In this document: positions 41,709 through 51,808 of the stretch, in pieces | Layout of the letters: every line of letters starts with the position of its first letter | Numbering within the stretch: position 1 is the first letter of the stretch | Origin: Candidatus Latescibacterota bacterium | GTDB lineage: Bacteria > JAAXHH01 | NCBI GenBank assembly: GCA_022822725.1 | Contig: JAJEAN010000007.1 | Location: forward strand, 1,747,045 to 1,811,044 | Length of the DNA: 64,000 nt | Direction of reading: 5' to 3' | Program-made: the position numbers and the translations under genes | Notes under the pieces: generated by a model | Database searches by the model: none | What the model saw: only the letters and a program-made list of their open reading frames with translations | Told to the model about the DNA's origin: nothing

Positions 41709-42036
41709 ACGGAAAACCTCCCAGTTGTGATGGATTGGAAACGGTCCTGTAAAACTGAGTTTCCAATATAGTCCCCATCTGTTACAGGGATATTTCCCGG
41801 AGGTTAAATCCTTGTAAAATGTGTTGGAATGTGCGAAAACGTCCAGGCTCAGGAAGGATTAACAGGGCATCGAGAAGCGAAATCGGCCGGCGAGTCCGGG
41901 AACCGGGTCCACGGTCAGGACCCGGTTGTCTACGGGGTACGCGTCGCCGGTAGCGGAATGTTGACGGAGAGTATGCCGGCTTCTATATTGCCCATGCCGC
42001 CGAACATCAGCTGACGCCTTCCAGGAAAAGAAAACC
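41709..42036. other. 328-base divergent gap between amt and PhyH gene
   Basis: The left 80 bases are the amt leader with interleaved inverted repeats (see 41735-41788). The remaining sequence is moderately AT-rich around 41790-41830 and then GC-rich. No sigma-54 element, convincing sigma-70 promoter or conserved small gene was seen. Short open frames here lack any ribosome site or family resemblance. Confidence 0.5.
41735..41788 (-). promoter_or_regulatory. Interleaved inverted repeats in the amt leader
   Basis: Two perfect inverted repeats overlap in A-B-A'-B' order: TTGGAAAC (41735-41742) with GTTTCCAA (41759-41766), and CCTGTAA (41746-41752) with TTACAGG (41782-41788). They end 27 bases before the amt ATG. 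In RNA they could form two mutually exclusive hairpins or an H-type pseudoknot; as DNA they could be two operators. Function is inference. Confidence 0.55.
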
Positions 42037-42864
42037 ATGGAGTTCACATCCCTCACCGCGGAGCAGCGGGAACACTTCCGGGAACATGGTTACCTGATTT
42101 TCAAGAACGCCCTGGACGATGATCTGCGAAACCGGGTGACGGCCGTGGGCGACCGGTTCATGGAGACCGCCGGGCCGATCCACAACTACTACGCCAATCG
42201 GTATATCGACCTCGCCCTGGACGACGCCCTGGTCGAGCTCACCACAAACAGCCGCACCGTACCCCTGGTCGTACAGCTTCTCTCCTACAACATCCATCTC
42301 ATGCGGGGCCACCTCATCTACAAATATCCACAGGCAGCCTCCGACGGGCCGATTTATCCCGACGGCGACGGACGCACGTTCCGCAACTGGCACCGCGACC
42401 TGAACAACTTCACGCCCGACCACCCCATCCGGGGAACGGTGGCGATCCGCGTAGGTTACTGCCTGACGGACTTCCCGTCGCCCAATGCGGGGGCGACCAT
42501 GCTCGTCCCCGGCAGCCACAAGCTGAACGAGGCCCTGCGGTTTAAAAAGGGTTCCCTCGACCCGCCGGCGTTCATCGAGTCGGCGCTCGAGGCGGGCGAC
42601 GCCTACCTCTTCAGCACGAGCACCTATCACACGCCCGCCGTAAATTTCACGAGCGAAACCACCAAGGTCCTGCTCATCAGTTACGCCTACCGCTGTTGGG
42701 CCCAGCAGCACATCACGCCGCCCGAAGAGATACTCGAAACCATGGATCCCATCACGGCGCAGCTCTTCTGCCAGCCCCGGGAGGGCGACGAAGTGCCCCT
42801 GCGCGCATGGGCGGCGGAACACGGTCTTCCAGTGGAAGATCCGCCCATGAGGGTGTTCGAGTAG
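42037..42864 (+). CDS. Phytanoyl-CoA dioxygenase (PhyH) family protein
   Basis: This 275-residue Fe(II)/2-oxoglutarate oxygenase has triad residues His119 and Asp121 (FRNWHRDLNNF) and His198 (STYHTPAVNF). AGATMLVPGSHKLNEAL is the typical substrate-proximal strand. It is only distantly similar to the PhyH protein at 38420-39208, so this is not a recent duplication. A SAM-dependent methyltransferase gene follows after 46 bases and the pair may act on the same small molecule. Confidence 0.88.
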   Translation: MEFTSLTAEQREHFREHGYLIFKNALDDDLRNRVTAVGDRFMETAGPIHNYYANRYIDLALDDALVELTTNSRTVPLVVQLLSYNIHLMRGHLIYKYPQAASDGPIYPDGDGRTFRNWHRDLNNFTPDHPIRGTVAIRVGYCLTDFPSPNAGATMLVPGSHKLNEALRFKKGSLDPPAFIESALEAGDAYLFSTSTYHTPAVNFTSETTKVLLISYAYRCWAQQHITPPEEILETMDPITAQLFCQPREGDEVPLRAWAAEHGLPVEDPPMRVFE

Positions 42865-42910
42865 CGGTCCGTGCGTTTTTCTGCCCGTGACCCGGCAGAA
42901 AGGAGCGATC

Positions 42911-43768
42911 ATGCCCATGTCAGACTGGCCGGAACTGGCCGGTGAGGTGCAGAAAAGATGGAATCGGAATGCGACGTTCTGGGATGACTACATGGGCGAG
43001 CAGAGCAACGATTTCCACAACCTGCTGGTGCGGCCGGCCATGGATAGACTGCTGGACGTGAAGGCCGGCCATAACGTGCTCGACATCGCCTGCGGGAACG
43101 GGAACTTCTCGCGGTTTCTCGCGGGCCTGGGCGCCCGGGTCACGGCGATCGACGCCAGCAGCGGGATGATCGACAGGGCTCGAGCACGTTCGGAGGAATA
43201 TCCGGCAGGATGTTCGGAAAACGGAACCGCGAACCGTAACGAGGAATCCGCGGGCAGCATAGATTACCGCGTGATCGACGTGACGGACACGAATGCGCTG
43301 GCAACACTGGGGACGAATGGCTTCGATGCGGCCGTGTCGAACATGGCCGTCATGGACATGGCTGAAGTAGGGCCGATGTTCGCCGCCGTTCGCGGCCTCC
43401 TCAAGCCGGGCGGCGTTTTCGTATTCAGTCTCGCGCACCCGTGCTTCCAGGCGCCTTACGCCGTTCGCTATGCGGAACAGGTGGACCAGGACGGGAGCAT
43501 GGTCCAGAAGGCCGGGATGAAGATCGACCGGTACCTGACGCCGCAACCCTTCGAGGGACTGGCCATCGTGGGTCAGCCCGTACCCAGCCTGATCTTCCAC
43601 CGGCCCTTGTCCGTGCTGCTGACCCTGTGCTTCAAAGCGGGTTTCGTACTGGATGGCCTGGAGGAACGCGCCTTCGACGATAGCGTGGAGGCCGACCGCG
43701 AGCTATCCTGGGCGAACCTCAAGGAAATCCCACCCATGATGGCCATGCGGCTGCGACGGTTGGCGTGA
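42911..43768 (+). CDS. Class I SAM-dependent methyltransferase
   Basis: This 285-residue protein has Rossmann motif I VLDIACGNGNFSRFLAGLGARVTAIDAS (about 57-84), motif post-I Asp and AVSNMAVMDM near 145. GLLKPGGVFVFSLAHPCF is the usual motif III. GGAGCGATC precedes the ATG at 42911; an in-frame ATG eight codons earlier is less likely. The C-terminal part resembles ubiquinone/small-molecule methyltransferases. Substrate unknown; the upstream neighbour is a PhyH oxygenase. Confidence 0.9.
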   Translation: MPMSDWPELAGEVQKRWNRNATFWDDYMGEQSNDFHNLLVRPAMDRLLDVKAGHNVLDIACGNGNFSRFLAGLGARVTAIDASSGMIDRARARSEEYPAGCSENGTANRNEESAGSIDYRVIDVTDTNALATLGTNGFDAAVSNMAVMDMAEVGPMFAAVRGLLKPGGVFVFSLAHPCFQAPYAVRYAEQVDQDGSMVQKAGMKIDRYLTPQPFEGLAIVGQPVPSLIFHRPLSVLLTLCFKAGFVLDGLEERAFDDSVEADRELSWANLKEIPPMMAMRLRRLA

Positions 43769-43774
43769 AACGGC

Positions 43775-44461
43775 CTACAACCGAACCGATTCGCCCGGTT
43801 TCAGCACGACGCAGCGGGCCAGGTCGCCCACTTTTTCCACAAACTCGGCCGGATCCTGCTCGATTACGGGGAAGGTATTGTAGTGGACCGGGATCACGGT
43901 TCCGGCGCCGATCATCCGGACCGCCTCCACGGCGTCGTCGATCCCCATGGTATAGTTGTCCCCGATAGGCACGATCACCACGTCCGGCTTCTCCAGGCGG
44001 CCGATCAGGGCCATGTCTCCGAAGAGTCCCGTGTCGCCCGTGTTGTAGATCCTCTTCCCGTCGAAATCGACGATGATGCCCGCCGGATTGCCCAGGTACA
44101 CGATGGTCCCGTCGTCCGCGGTGACGGACGAACTGTGGGTCGCCTGCGTGAGCTTGACCCGCCCGAAGGGAAAGGTGTACGAACCGCCAATCCCCAGGTC
44201 GTGCGTCGCGGCGCCCTGGGCCTCGCAGTAGTTGGCGAGTTCGAAGGAGGCGATGATCGTCGCGTCGCAGCGCGTGGCGATGGGCACGGCGTCGGCGATA
44301 TGATCGCTGTGTCCGTGGGTCAGCAGGATGTAGTCGGGATTCAGGTCGTCCGCTGAAACCGTCGCCAGTGGATTGCCCGTGATGAAGGGATCGAACAGCA
44401 GGTCATGGATGCCGTCGGTCAGCGAGTAACTGGCATGCGCGTGATAGGTGAGTTCGGCCAT
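43775..44461 (-). CDS. UPF0173 metallo-beta-lactamase-fold hydrolase
   Basis: This 228-residue protein belongs to the UPF0173/YtkL group. The metal motif THGHSDH places His49, His51, Asp53 and His54; further ligands are in ATHSS, NTGDTGLFGD and VIPVHYNT. MAELTYHAHASYSLTDGIHDLLFDPFITGNP is the family N-terminus. Members are metal-dependent hydrolases of unknown natural substrate. It is six bases from the convergent methyltransferase gene and is preceded by the tpx terminator. Confidence 0.92.
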   Translation of the reverse strand: MAELTYHAHASYSLTDGIHDLLFDPFITGNPLATVSADDLNPDYILLTHGHSDHIADAVPIATRCDATIIASFELANYCEAQGAATHDLGIGGSYTFPFGRVKLTQATHSSSVTADDGTIVYLGNPAGIIVDFDGKRIYNTGDTGLFGDMALIGRLEKPDVVIVPIGDNYTMGIDDAVEAVRMIGAGTVIPVHYNTFPVIEQDPAEFVEKVGDLARCVVLKPGESVRL

Positions 44462-44490
44462 AGACTCGTTCCTCGTTCTGTAGTGAGTAT

Positions 44491-44529
44491 CAAATAAAAC
44501 GGCCGGGGTGGTTCCGGCGTCCCCGGCCG
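44491..44529 (-). terminator. Intrinsic terminator of tpx
   Basis: On the minus strand a perfect 9-bp stem CGGCCGGGG/CCCCGGCCG with a 12-base loop (44500-44529) is followed by TTTTATTTG. It lies 54 bases after the tpx stop. Confidence 0.9.
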
Positions 44530-44582
44530 CTTCACTGGATAAGACTGGATCTTTGTTAATCGGTCGGATTGGTGCTCTGACT

Positions 44583-45101
44583 TCAGACGGCAGCCCGGGC
44601 GGCCGCGAGGGCGGCGTCGTAATCGGGTTCCTCGGTGATTTCCGTCACGTACTGCACGTAACGCACGGTGTCGGAAGCGTCGATGACGAAGACGGCGCGT
44701 GACAACAGGCGGAGTTCCTTGATTACGGCGCCGTAGGCCACGCCCAGCGAAGTGTCCCGGTGGTCGGACAGCGCTCTGACGTTATCGGCACCCGCATCGC
44801 CGCACCAGCGCTTCTGGGCGAAGGGCAGGTCCGCGCTGATCGCCAGCACCGCGACGTTGTCGCCCAGTCCCGCGGCTTCCTGGTTGAACCGGCGGATTTC
44901 GGTGTCGCAGACGGGCGTATCCAGGGACGGCACGAGACAGATGACCTTCACCTTGCCCGCGTAATCCGCCAGCGTGACGGCCGAAAGGTCGTCGCCCAGC
45001 ACGGAAAAGTCCGGCGCCGCGTCTCCCACCTTCACCTCGTCGCCCACCAGGGTCAAACCATTGCCTTGAAAGGTCGCCGCACCGGCTCTTTCAGTCGCCA
45101 T
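44583..45101 (-). CDS. tpx: Thiol peroxidase
   Basis: This 172-residue atypical 2-Cys peroxiredoxin of the Tpx family reduces hydroperoxides with thioredoxin. The peroxidatic Cys65 is in [17 protein letters not shown] and the resolving Cys100 in [11 protein letters not shown]. The N-terminal [23 protein letters not shown] and the C-terminal [20 protein letters not shown] are family-specific. It is a single gene with its own terminator. GGAGAGA precedes the ATG. Confidence 0.96.
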   Translation of the reverse strand: MATERAGAATFQGNGLTLVGDEVKVGDAAPDFSVLGDDLSAVTLADYAGKVKVICLVPSLDTPVCDTEIRRFNQEAAGLGDNVAVLAISADLPFAQKRWCGDAGADNVRALSDHRDTSLGVAYGAVIKELRLLSRAVFVIDASDTVRYVQYVTEITEEPDYDAALAAARAAV

Positions 45102-45218
45102 GATGTTTTCTCTCCTTGGTCTGGATCGATTATTCGAAACGGTATCTGGAAACGGTATTTCAAAAAGCGTGCGTAGTCTGCCGACACCGGCGCAACCTAA
45201 GCGCGGACACCCCCGCTG

Positions 45219-46532
45219 TCAAGCGATTACGCCGTCCCGCTTGAGCAGCGAAATCGCGCCGTCGAAGGCCTCCACCGTGCGTTCCACGTCCTCGGTGGAA
45301 TGGACCGAAGAGGTGAGCCCGTCGACCCCCATGCAGTCCACGCCGTTCAGGAGCAAAGCCTGGCGTATGGCGTGCAGCAGGTCCGCGTCGCCCCGGCGGT
45401 CCGCGGTGGCCGTTCCCGCCGACAGGATCTTGAACCCGGAAAAGGAGCCGTAGACCCGCCAGCCGTCCAGCCTGTGGGCGGCCAGCACCTCCGACATCTT
45501 TTCGCGCAACTCCGCCGCCCGGTCGTTGGCCACGGCGATGTCCCGGCCGTCGGCGATACGCCTCAGCATGGCGATGCCCGCGGCCGCGGAAAGGGGGTTC
45601 GCGTTGAACGTCCCGTAGTGCAGCATCTTCTTGTCCGTCTGCCACTCCGCGTCGTCGCGAAGCTCCAGCAGTTCCAAAATGTCCGCGCGGCCCACCAGTG
45701 CGCCGCCGTTCAGCCCCGCGGCCACAATCTTGGCCAGCGTGCTCAGGTCCGGCTTGACCCCGTAGTACTCCTGCGCCCCGCCCGGCGCGCACCGGAACCC
45801 CGTGACCACCTCGTCCATGACGAAGATCACGCCGTAACGCTCGGTGAGTTCTCGAAGGCCCGGGACGATGTCGTCGGAAAGTTCCACGCCGCCGAACATG
45901 GCGCCCGTCGGCTCCAGGATGAGGCAGGCGACGTCGTTGTCGCGCTTCAGGACGTCCGCCACGCGGTCCAGGTTGACCTCCGGCAGGCTGATCAGCGTAT
46001 CGAACACCTCCCGCAACACGCCCGGCATGGGCTGGTTTTTACCGGGCCCCACGCCGTCCAGCACCTGGTCGTGCCAGCCGTGGTAATGCCCCCGGAACTT
46101 GATGACCTTCCGCCGGCCCGTGAAGGTCCGCGCCAGCCGGATGGCCATGAGCGTGGCTTCTGTACCGGACGAAACGAAGCGGACCGTCTCGGCCGAGGGC
46201 ATGAGCTGCCGGATCATGTCGGCCCATTCGATCTCCAGTTCGTGGCATGCGCCGTAATGGGTGCCCCGGGCCGCCTGCTCCGCGATCGCCTCCACGATCA
46301 CTGGGTGGCTATGCCCCAGGATCAGAGATCCATGCCCCATCCAGTAGTCGATGATCTCCCGCCCCTCCACCGACCACTTGCGCGACCCCCGGGCGCGGTC
46401 GATGTATACCGGGAAGGGACGCATGAACCGGCCGTCGTGGGTCACCCCGTTGGGAAACCGCTCAAGCGCGCGCTCGTACAGCGCGGCCGACTGGCCGAAG
46501 GCCTGGCGGTAGGTTGTTTCGAGCATCGTCAT
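45219..46532 (-). CDS. Class III aminotransferase, glutamate-1-semialdehyde aminomutase-like
   Basis: This 437-residue PLP enzyme is close to HemL (FPNGVTHDGRFMRPFPVYIDRARGS, IIDYWMGHGSLILGHSHPVI). The PLP lysine lies in LAKIVAAGLNGGALVGR near residue 273, and VMDEVVTGFRCAPGG gives the Asp that binds the pyridine nitrogen. The HemL lysine motif is usually GKIIGGGLPVGA; the changes here, and the lack of other heme genes, leave open a paralogue that acts on another amino or keto acid. It is a single gene on this strand. Confidence 0.85.
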   Translation of the reverse strand: MTMLETTYRQAFGQSAALYERALERFPNGVTHDGRFMRPFPVYIDRARGSRKWSVEGREIIDYWMGHGSLILGHSHPVIVEAIAEQAARGTHYGACHELEIEWADMIRQLMPSAETVRFVSSGTEATLMAIRLARTFTGRRKVIKFRGHYHGWHDQVLDGVGPGKNQPMPGVLREVFDTLISLPEVNLDRVADVLKRDNDVACLILEPTGAMFGGVELSDDIVPGLRELTERYGVIFVMDEVVTGFRCAPGGAQEYYGVKPDLSTLAKIVAAGLNGGALVGRADILELLELRDDAEWQTDKKMLHYGTFNANPLSAAAGIAMLRRIADGRDIAVANDRAAELREKMSEVLAAHRLDGWRVYGSFSGFKILSAGTATADRRGDADLLHAIRQALLLNGVDCMGVDGLTSSVHSTEDVERTVEAFDGAISLLKRDGVIA

Positions 46533-46809
46533 GGACGCCGTCCCGAAGATTCCGCGGTATATCGATGTATACCGAAACCGCCGGACGTACCGGGGTTCGG
46601 AAGTGAATTGATCCTGTGGTGTGCCGTTGTGTTCGAACTACTGAAAATACGGAGCGCGCGGGGGGATGACAAGGCCTATCTGATCGGGGCGATGCGGGGT
46701 TTCGGCTTGACATTCGACCTGGAGATGGTAGGTTAAGCAATTAGGATTATGCGTATAGAAATATGCGTACCGGGACGACCGACGACTCATCCAGCCGGGA
46801 TTCCAATCC

Positions 46810-47418
46810 ATGCCTTCCAACCAATCAACAGTAATCGGAATACGGTCCAGCAAAAGACGCACGGGGCGACGGCCGGGTGCCGCCCTTGCGGCCTTCCTCG
46901 TGGCCATATGCTGCATGGCGATCGGTGCCGGTGCGACCGTTGGCGTTCCGGTCGCCACGGCTGGCGAAGTCAATGAGAAAAAGCTCACCGAACCCGACTG
47001 GCAGCGGCTCGACAAGGCCCTGGCGATGGCCAGGGAATCCGGCAAGCTCATCATCGTCAACTTCTACACCGACTGGTGCCCCAACTGCAGAAGGATGAAC
47101 GAGAAGACCTATCGTGACGAGGGCGTGCTGAAGGAACTGAGTAAGTCCTTCATCCCCGTGAAACTGAACGCGGAGTCCTCCCAGCCGCTGATCATCGAAG
47201 GCCAGACCCTGACGGAATACCAGTTGGCCCTGGTGTTCCGGGTGAGCAGCTATCCCACCACGTGGTTCCTCACCTCGGAAGGCCGTCCCCTCCTGCCCGT
47301 CATGGGATACTACGGCCCCGATCTCTTCGCTCCCATGCTGCGTTTCGTCGAAGGAGGATGGTACGAGAAGATGGACTTCGACATGTATATGGAGCGGGAG
47401 AAACGCGGCGAGAAATAA
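46810..47418 (+). CDS. Exported thioredoxin-fold protein
   Basis: This 202-residue protein has a long basic N-terminus and a hydrophobic signal or anchor (about 23-51). The thioredoxin domain has the redox motif WCPNC (Cys90, Cys93) in IIVNFYTDWCPNC and cis-Pro in VSSYPTTWFLTSEGRP. It resembles the thioredoxin_7/DsbD-gamma-like group that works in the periplasm on cytochrome maturation or disulfide reduction. A weak TTGACA at 46707 with a poor -10 is the only promoter candidate. It is convergent with the sigma factor gene. Confidence 0.88.
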   Translation: MPSNQSTVIGIRSSKRRTGRRPGAALAAFLVAICCMAIGAGATVGVPVATAGEVNEKKLTEPDWQRLDKALAMARESGKLIIVNFYTDWCPNCRRMNEKTYRDEGVLKELSKSFIPVKLNAESSQPLIIEGQTLTEYQLALVFRVSSYPTTWFLTSEGRPLLPVMGYYGPDLFAPMLRFVEGGWYEKMDFDMYMEREKRGEK

Positions 47419-47631
47419 AAAGCGGCGCCGGTAAACTCCTGCCGGGGCAATGGCAGACGGATCGTGTCTAGTCCGTTCAAGAGTTCACGCGACGCCGCAG
47501 TTTCTTCAGGCGTACAGCCGCTATGTAATCTGCCGACCGGCTCATCCAATTCTGCGGCCGGCCGAATTCCACGCCTGCCTGGTAATCCCGCGCGGCATGC
47601 CGATTCCTTCTCAACTCATTCGCAGCTCCAT

Positions 47632-48498
47632 TCAGTCCGCGTAGGCGGCCAGGCGGCTGCCGTGGCGGGTGTGGCGCAGCTTGTTGATGGCCTTCTGCTT
47701 GATCTGGCGGATCCTTTCCCGCGTCAGGCCGAATCGGACCCCGATCTCTTCCAGCGTGTACGCGCGGTCCGAGTTCAGGCCGTAGTACAGATTCAACACC
47801 TCACTCTCGCGATCGGTCAGGTTCGATACCGCACGCCTCACTTCCGTCCGCAGAAGCTCTTCCTGCAGCGCTTCGTCCGGCATCTTGCTGTCCTGGTCCC
47901 GGAGCCGGTCCATCAGGGTATAGGCATCCTGGTCGCCGACCGGCGCGTCCAGCGAAAGCGGCGTGCTTGCCCATTCCGGCAGGGCGGGATGTCGGCCCTT
48001 GCCGTAGGTCCGCTCTTCGCCCTCGTCGGCGCCATCAACGGAAGCTTCCCCGGCCTGCGCGATTTCGGCTTCACGCTTCTTGATGGAACGCTCGATCCGC
48101 CGCAGTTCCTCGATCTTGTTGACCGGTAGCCGGATCAGCCGGGCCTGTTCGGCCAGCGCGTGGAGGATCGCCTGCCGGATCCACCAGACGGCGTAGGAGA
48201 TAAACTTGAACCCCTTCTTCTCGTCGAAACGGCGCGCGGCTTTCATCAGGCCGATATTCCCCTCGCTGATCAGATCGGAAAGGGCGAGGCCCTGGTTCTG
48301 GTACTGCTTGGCGACCACGACGACGAAACGCAGGTTCGCGTGAATCATGGTCTCCAGCGCCTTCTCGTCGCCGTCCCGGATACGACGTGCCAGATCCTCC
48401 TCATCCTTGGGTGTGAGCAGTTCCGTATCGCCGATCTCTTTCAGGTATAAGTCGAGCGACTCGTCATCTCTGACCTGGACCTTCGTGGTCAGCTTCAT
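47632..48498 (-). CDS. rpoD: RpoD/SigA-family sigma factor, short FCB type
   Basis: This 288-residue sigma factor has region 1.2 (ESLDLYLKEIGDTELLTPKDEEDLARRI), 2.1-2.4 (NLRFVVVVAKQYQNQGL, RFDEKKGFKFISYAVWWIRQAI), 3 and 4.2 (YTLEEIGVRFGLTRERIRQIKQKAINKLR). It lacks region 1.1 and the long non-conserved insert, as do primary sigma factors of Bacteroidetes, Chlorobi and relatives. An acidic/Gly insert in region 3 (QAGEASVDGADEGEERTYGKGR) is unusual. It is probably the housekeeping sigma, though a group 2 paralogue cannot be excluded. GGGAGGTGAT precedes the ATG. It is divergent from hsp20 across a regulated gap. Confidence 0.9.
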   Translation of the reverse strand: MKLTTKVQVRDDESLDLYLKEIGDTELLTPKDEEDLARRIRDGDEKALETMIHANLRFVVVVAKQYQNQGLALSDLISEGNIGLMKAARRFDEKKGFKFISYAVWWIRQAILHALAEQARLIRLPVNKIEELRRIERSIKKREAEIAQAGEASVDGADEGEERTYGKGRHPALPEWASTPLSLDAPVGDQDAYTLMDRLRDQDSKMPDEALQEELLRTEVRRAVSNLTDRESEVLNLYYGLNSDRAYTLEEIGVRFGLTRERIRQIKQKAINKLRHTRHGSRLAAYAD

Positions 48499-48553
48499 AC
48501 CGTATCACCTCCCTGCCAGCCCTGTTTCACTTGTATTGTTGGCAGCCTCGATA

Positions 48554-48584
48554 TGCCATTTTGTCATGTTCTGCCAATTTGGCA
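48554..48584. promoter_or_regulatory. Tandem 13-bp palindromes between sigma factor gene and hsp20
   Basis: TGCCATTTTGTCA (48554-48566) and the perfect palindrome TGCCAATTTGGCA (48572-48584) are 18 bases apart start to start. A half-site TTGGCA lies at 48539-48544. They are 137 to 181 bases before the sigma-54 element of hsp20, the usual place for enhancer-binding protein sites, but also 56 to 86 bases before the divergent sigma-factor ATG. Confidence 0.6.
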
Positions 48585-48720
48585 TACCCGATTTGCGCTT
48601 ACATCAGATTAGTCAGATTTCACCACGCAATTCTTGCGGTTTTTTTAAACAAACTAACCGGCTCAAAACCAACGACTTACGTTGCTCCTCTTACTTTCTT
48701 TTGGATGCATCCTTCTGAAC

Positions 48721-48735
48721 TGGCACGGTCTTTGC
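48721..48735 (+). promoter_or_regulatory. Sigma-54 (-24/-12) promoter of hsp20
   Basis: TGGCACGGTCTTTGC matches the consensus TGGCACG-N4-TTGC exactly, with C at the preceding pyrimidine position and G instead of A/T after TTGC. Expected transcription start is near 48747, giving a leader of about 150 bases before the hsp20 ATG at 48898. No other such match was found by eye in the window. Confidence 0.75.
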
Positions 48736-48897
48736 GCTAACTATGTTGCAGATGACGAAACTGCCGCATCGCCCGCGTTTCTAAACTTATGTACGCTGAC
48801 GATGGCTATTCGGTTCCGAAAGTTGGCAAAGAGTTGTAAAGAGATTGCGGAGAGATTGCGAAGAGGTCAGTTGGTAACTTCAAAAAGGAGGAGTATC

Positions 48898-49320
48898 ATG
48901 AGAGCGACGACCATTTTCCCGCTGGCGAACCTGCATAATCTGCGGACCGAACTCGACGGCATGTTCCGGCCGTTCCCGCTGCGGTCCGGATTCCCGACCC
49001 GCTGGTCGCCCCGCGTGGACACCCACGAGACCGAGGACGCCTTCCTGGTCGCGATCGACCTTCCGGGCGTGTCCTCGGAGGACGTGTCGATCAACCTGGA
49101 CAAGGGCGTGCTGACCGTAAGCGGCGAGCGAAAGAGCCCCTTCGGTCTCAACGGCGACGCAGAGCGTCAGCCCCATGGAAAGTTCGAGCACGCATTTCCC
49201 GTGCCGGACGCGGTGGATACAGAATCGATCGACGCCACGTACAAGGACGGCGTCATGACACTCACGCTGCGGAAGTCGAAGGAGTCGCAGGCCAGGCAGA
49301 TTCCGATCACCGTTGCTTAA
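48898..49320 (+). CDS. Hsp20/alpha-crystallin small heat-shock protein
   Basis: The ATG at 48898, behind AAGGAGGAG, gives a 140-residue ATP-independent holdase. The alpha-crystallin domain (about 35-140) includes VDTHETEDAFLVAIDLPGVSSEDVSINLDKGVLTVSGERK and the C-terminal ATYKDGVMTLTLRKS. The C-terminal I-x-I/V motif appears as IPITV. The N-terminal arm is short (LANLHNLRTELDGMFRPF). It is followed by dnaK on the same strand and appears to have its own sigma-54 promoter. Confidence 0.95.
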   Translation: MRATTIFPLANLHNLRTELDGMFRPFPLRSGFPTRWSPRVDTHETEDAFLVAIDLPGVSSEDVSINLDKGVLTVSGERKSPFGLNGDAERQPHGKFEHAFPVPDAVDTESIDATYKDGVMTLTLRKSKESQARQIPITVA

Positions 49321-49334
49321 GATCCGGACGAGCC

Positions 49335-49438
49335 CGACCGGTCCTTCAATCGGGGGACTGGAAGGGTCCGACCGGTCTTCCAACCGGGGGACTGGACGTA
49401 CCCGACCGGTCCTCCAACCGGGGGACTGGAAGGGTCCA
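49335..49438. repeat. 34-bp tandem repeat, three copies, hairpin-forming
   Basis: Units starting CGACCGGTC lie at 49335, 49369 and 49403 between hsp20 and dnaK. Each contains CCGGT-N6-(A)CCGG-type pairing, so the transcript could form a row of small hairpins. A stronger perfect hairpin GGGGCGGG-AGCA-CCCGCCCC follows at 49458-49477 without a T tract. Confidence 0.85.
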
Positions 49439-49557
49439 GGCGAGTCCGGCAAAACCCGGGGCGGGAGCACCCGCCCCATCACGCAAGCGGGCACGGCTCG
49501 TCTCTATGCGGAGACGGGCTTTACCCGTTTCTAAGGAGCAAATAAGGAGCAAGACAT

Positions 49558-51540
<1,983 letters not shown>

Positions 51541-51554
51541 GGGGAGAAAACTAA

Positions 51555-51594
51555 AAACGCGGGGCTCGATGTGAGTTCCGCGTTTCTATTTGTG
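51555..51594 (+). terminator. Intrinsic terminator of dnaK
   Basis: AAACGCGG (51555-51562) pairs with CCGCGTTT (51578-51585), with an inner CTC/GAG pairing; TCTATTTG follows. The loop and left arm are almost identical to the terminator at 51809-51845. Confidence 0.88.
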
Positions 51595-51636
51595 GTAATC
51601 AATTAAACAGAATTCTACGTGAAAGGAGGTGAAGCA

Positions 51637-51780
51637 ATGGCACGTAGTCGTAGCAGAAGAGTCACCAGTAGAAAAGCAGCCTCGGCAGCATCCAAAGTCC
51701 TGCGAAATCCCAGATCTAGCAAGGCAGCAAAATCCGCCGCAGGCTCCGCTCTTGCACAGCGCCCGAAAAGAAGAAGGTGA
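51637..51780 (+). CDS. Small basic Ala/Ser/Lys/Arg-rich protein
   Basis: This 47-residue frame begins MARSRSRRVTSRKAASAASK and ends QRPKRRR, with SSKAAKSAAGSALAQR in between. About a third of the residues are Arg or Lys and most others are Ala or Ser, so the product should be disordered and nucleic-acid-binding. A near-perfect ribosome site AAAGGAGGTGA lies five bases before the ATG, which makes translation very likely. The KxAxSAAGSALxQR ending resembles short conserved hypothetical proteins I recall from several phyla. It stands between two near-identical terminators directly after dnaK. Function unknown; nucleoid or RNA binding is a guess. Confidence 0.8.
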   Translation: MARSRSRRVTSRKAASAASKVLRNPRSSKAAKSAAGSALAQRPKRRR

Positions 51781-51808
51781 TTCGGTATAAACACCGCCTT
51801 TAAATCAG

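Noticed and set aside
41829-42014. 61-codon plus-strand frame before the second PhyH gene
   Set aside because: No ribosome site, no recognisable family and a composition like non-coding sequence.
46707-46740. TTGACA with a possible -10 before the thioredoxin gene
   Set aside because: The -35 is perfect but the -10 (TAGGTT or AGGTTA) is poor, so it was not listed as a promoter.
49321-49557. CIRCE/HrcA operator before dnaK
   Set aside because: No TTAGCACTC-N9-GAGTGCTAA or close variant is present; the inverted pairings here belong to the 34-bp repeats and a GC-rich hairpin.
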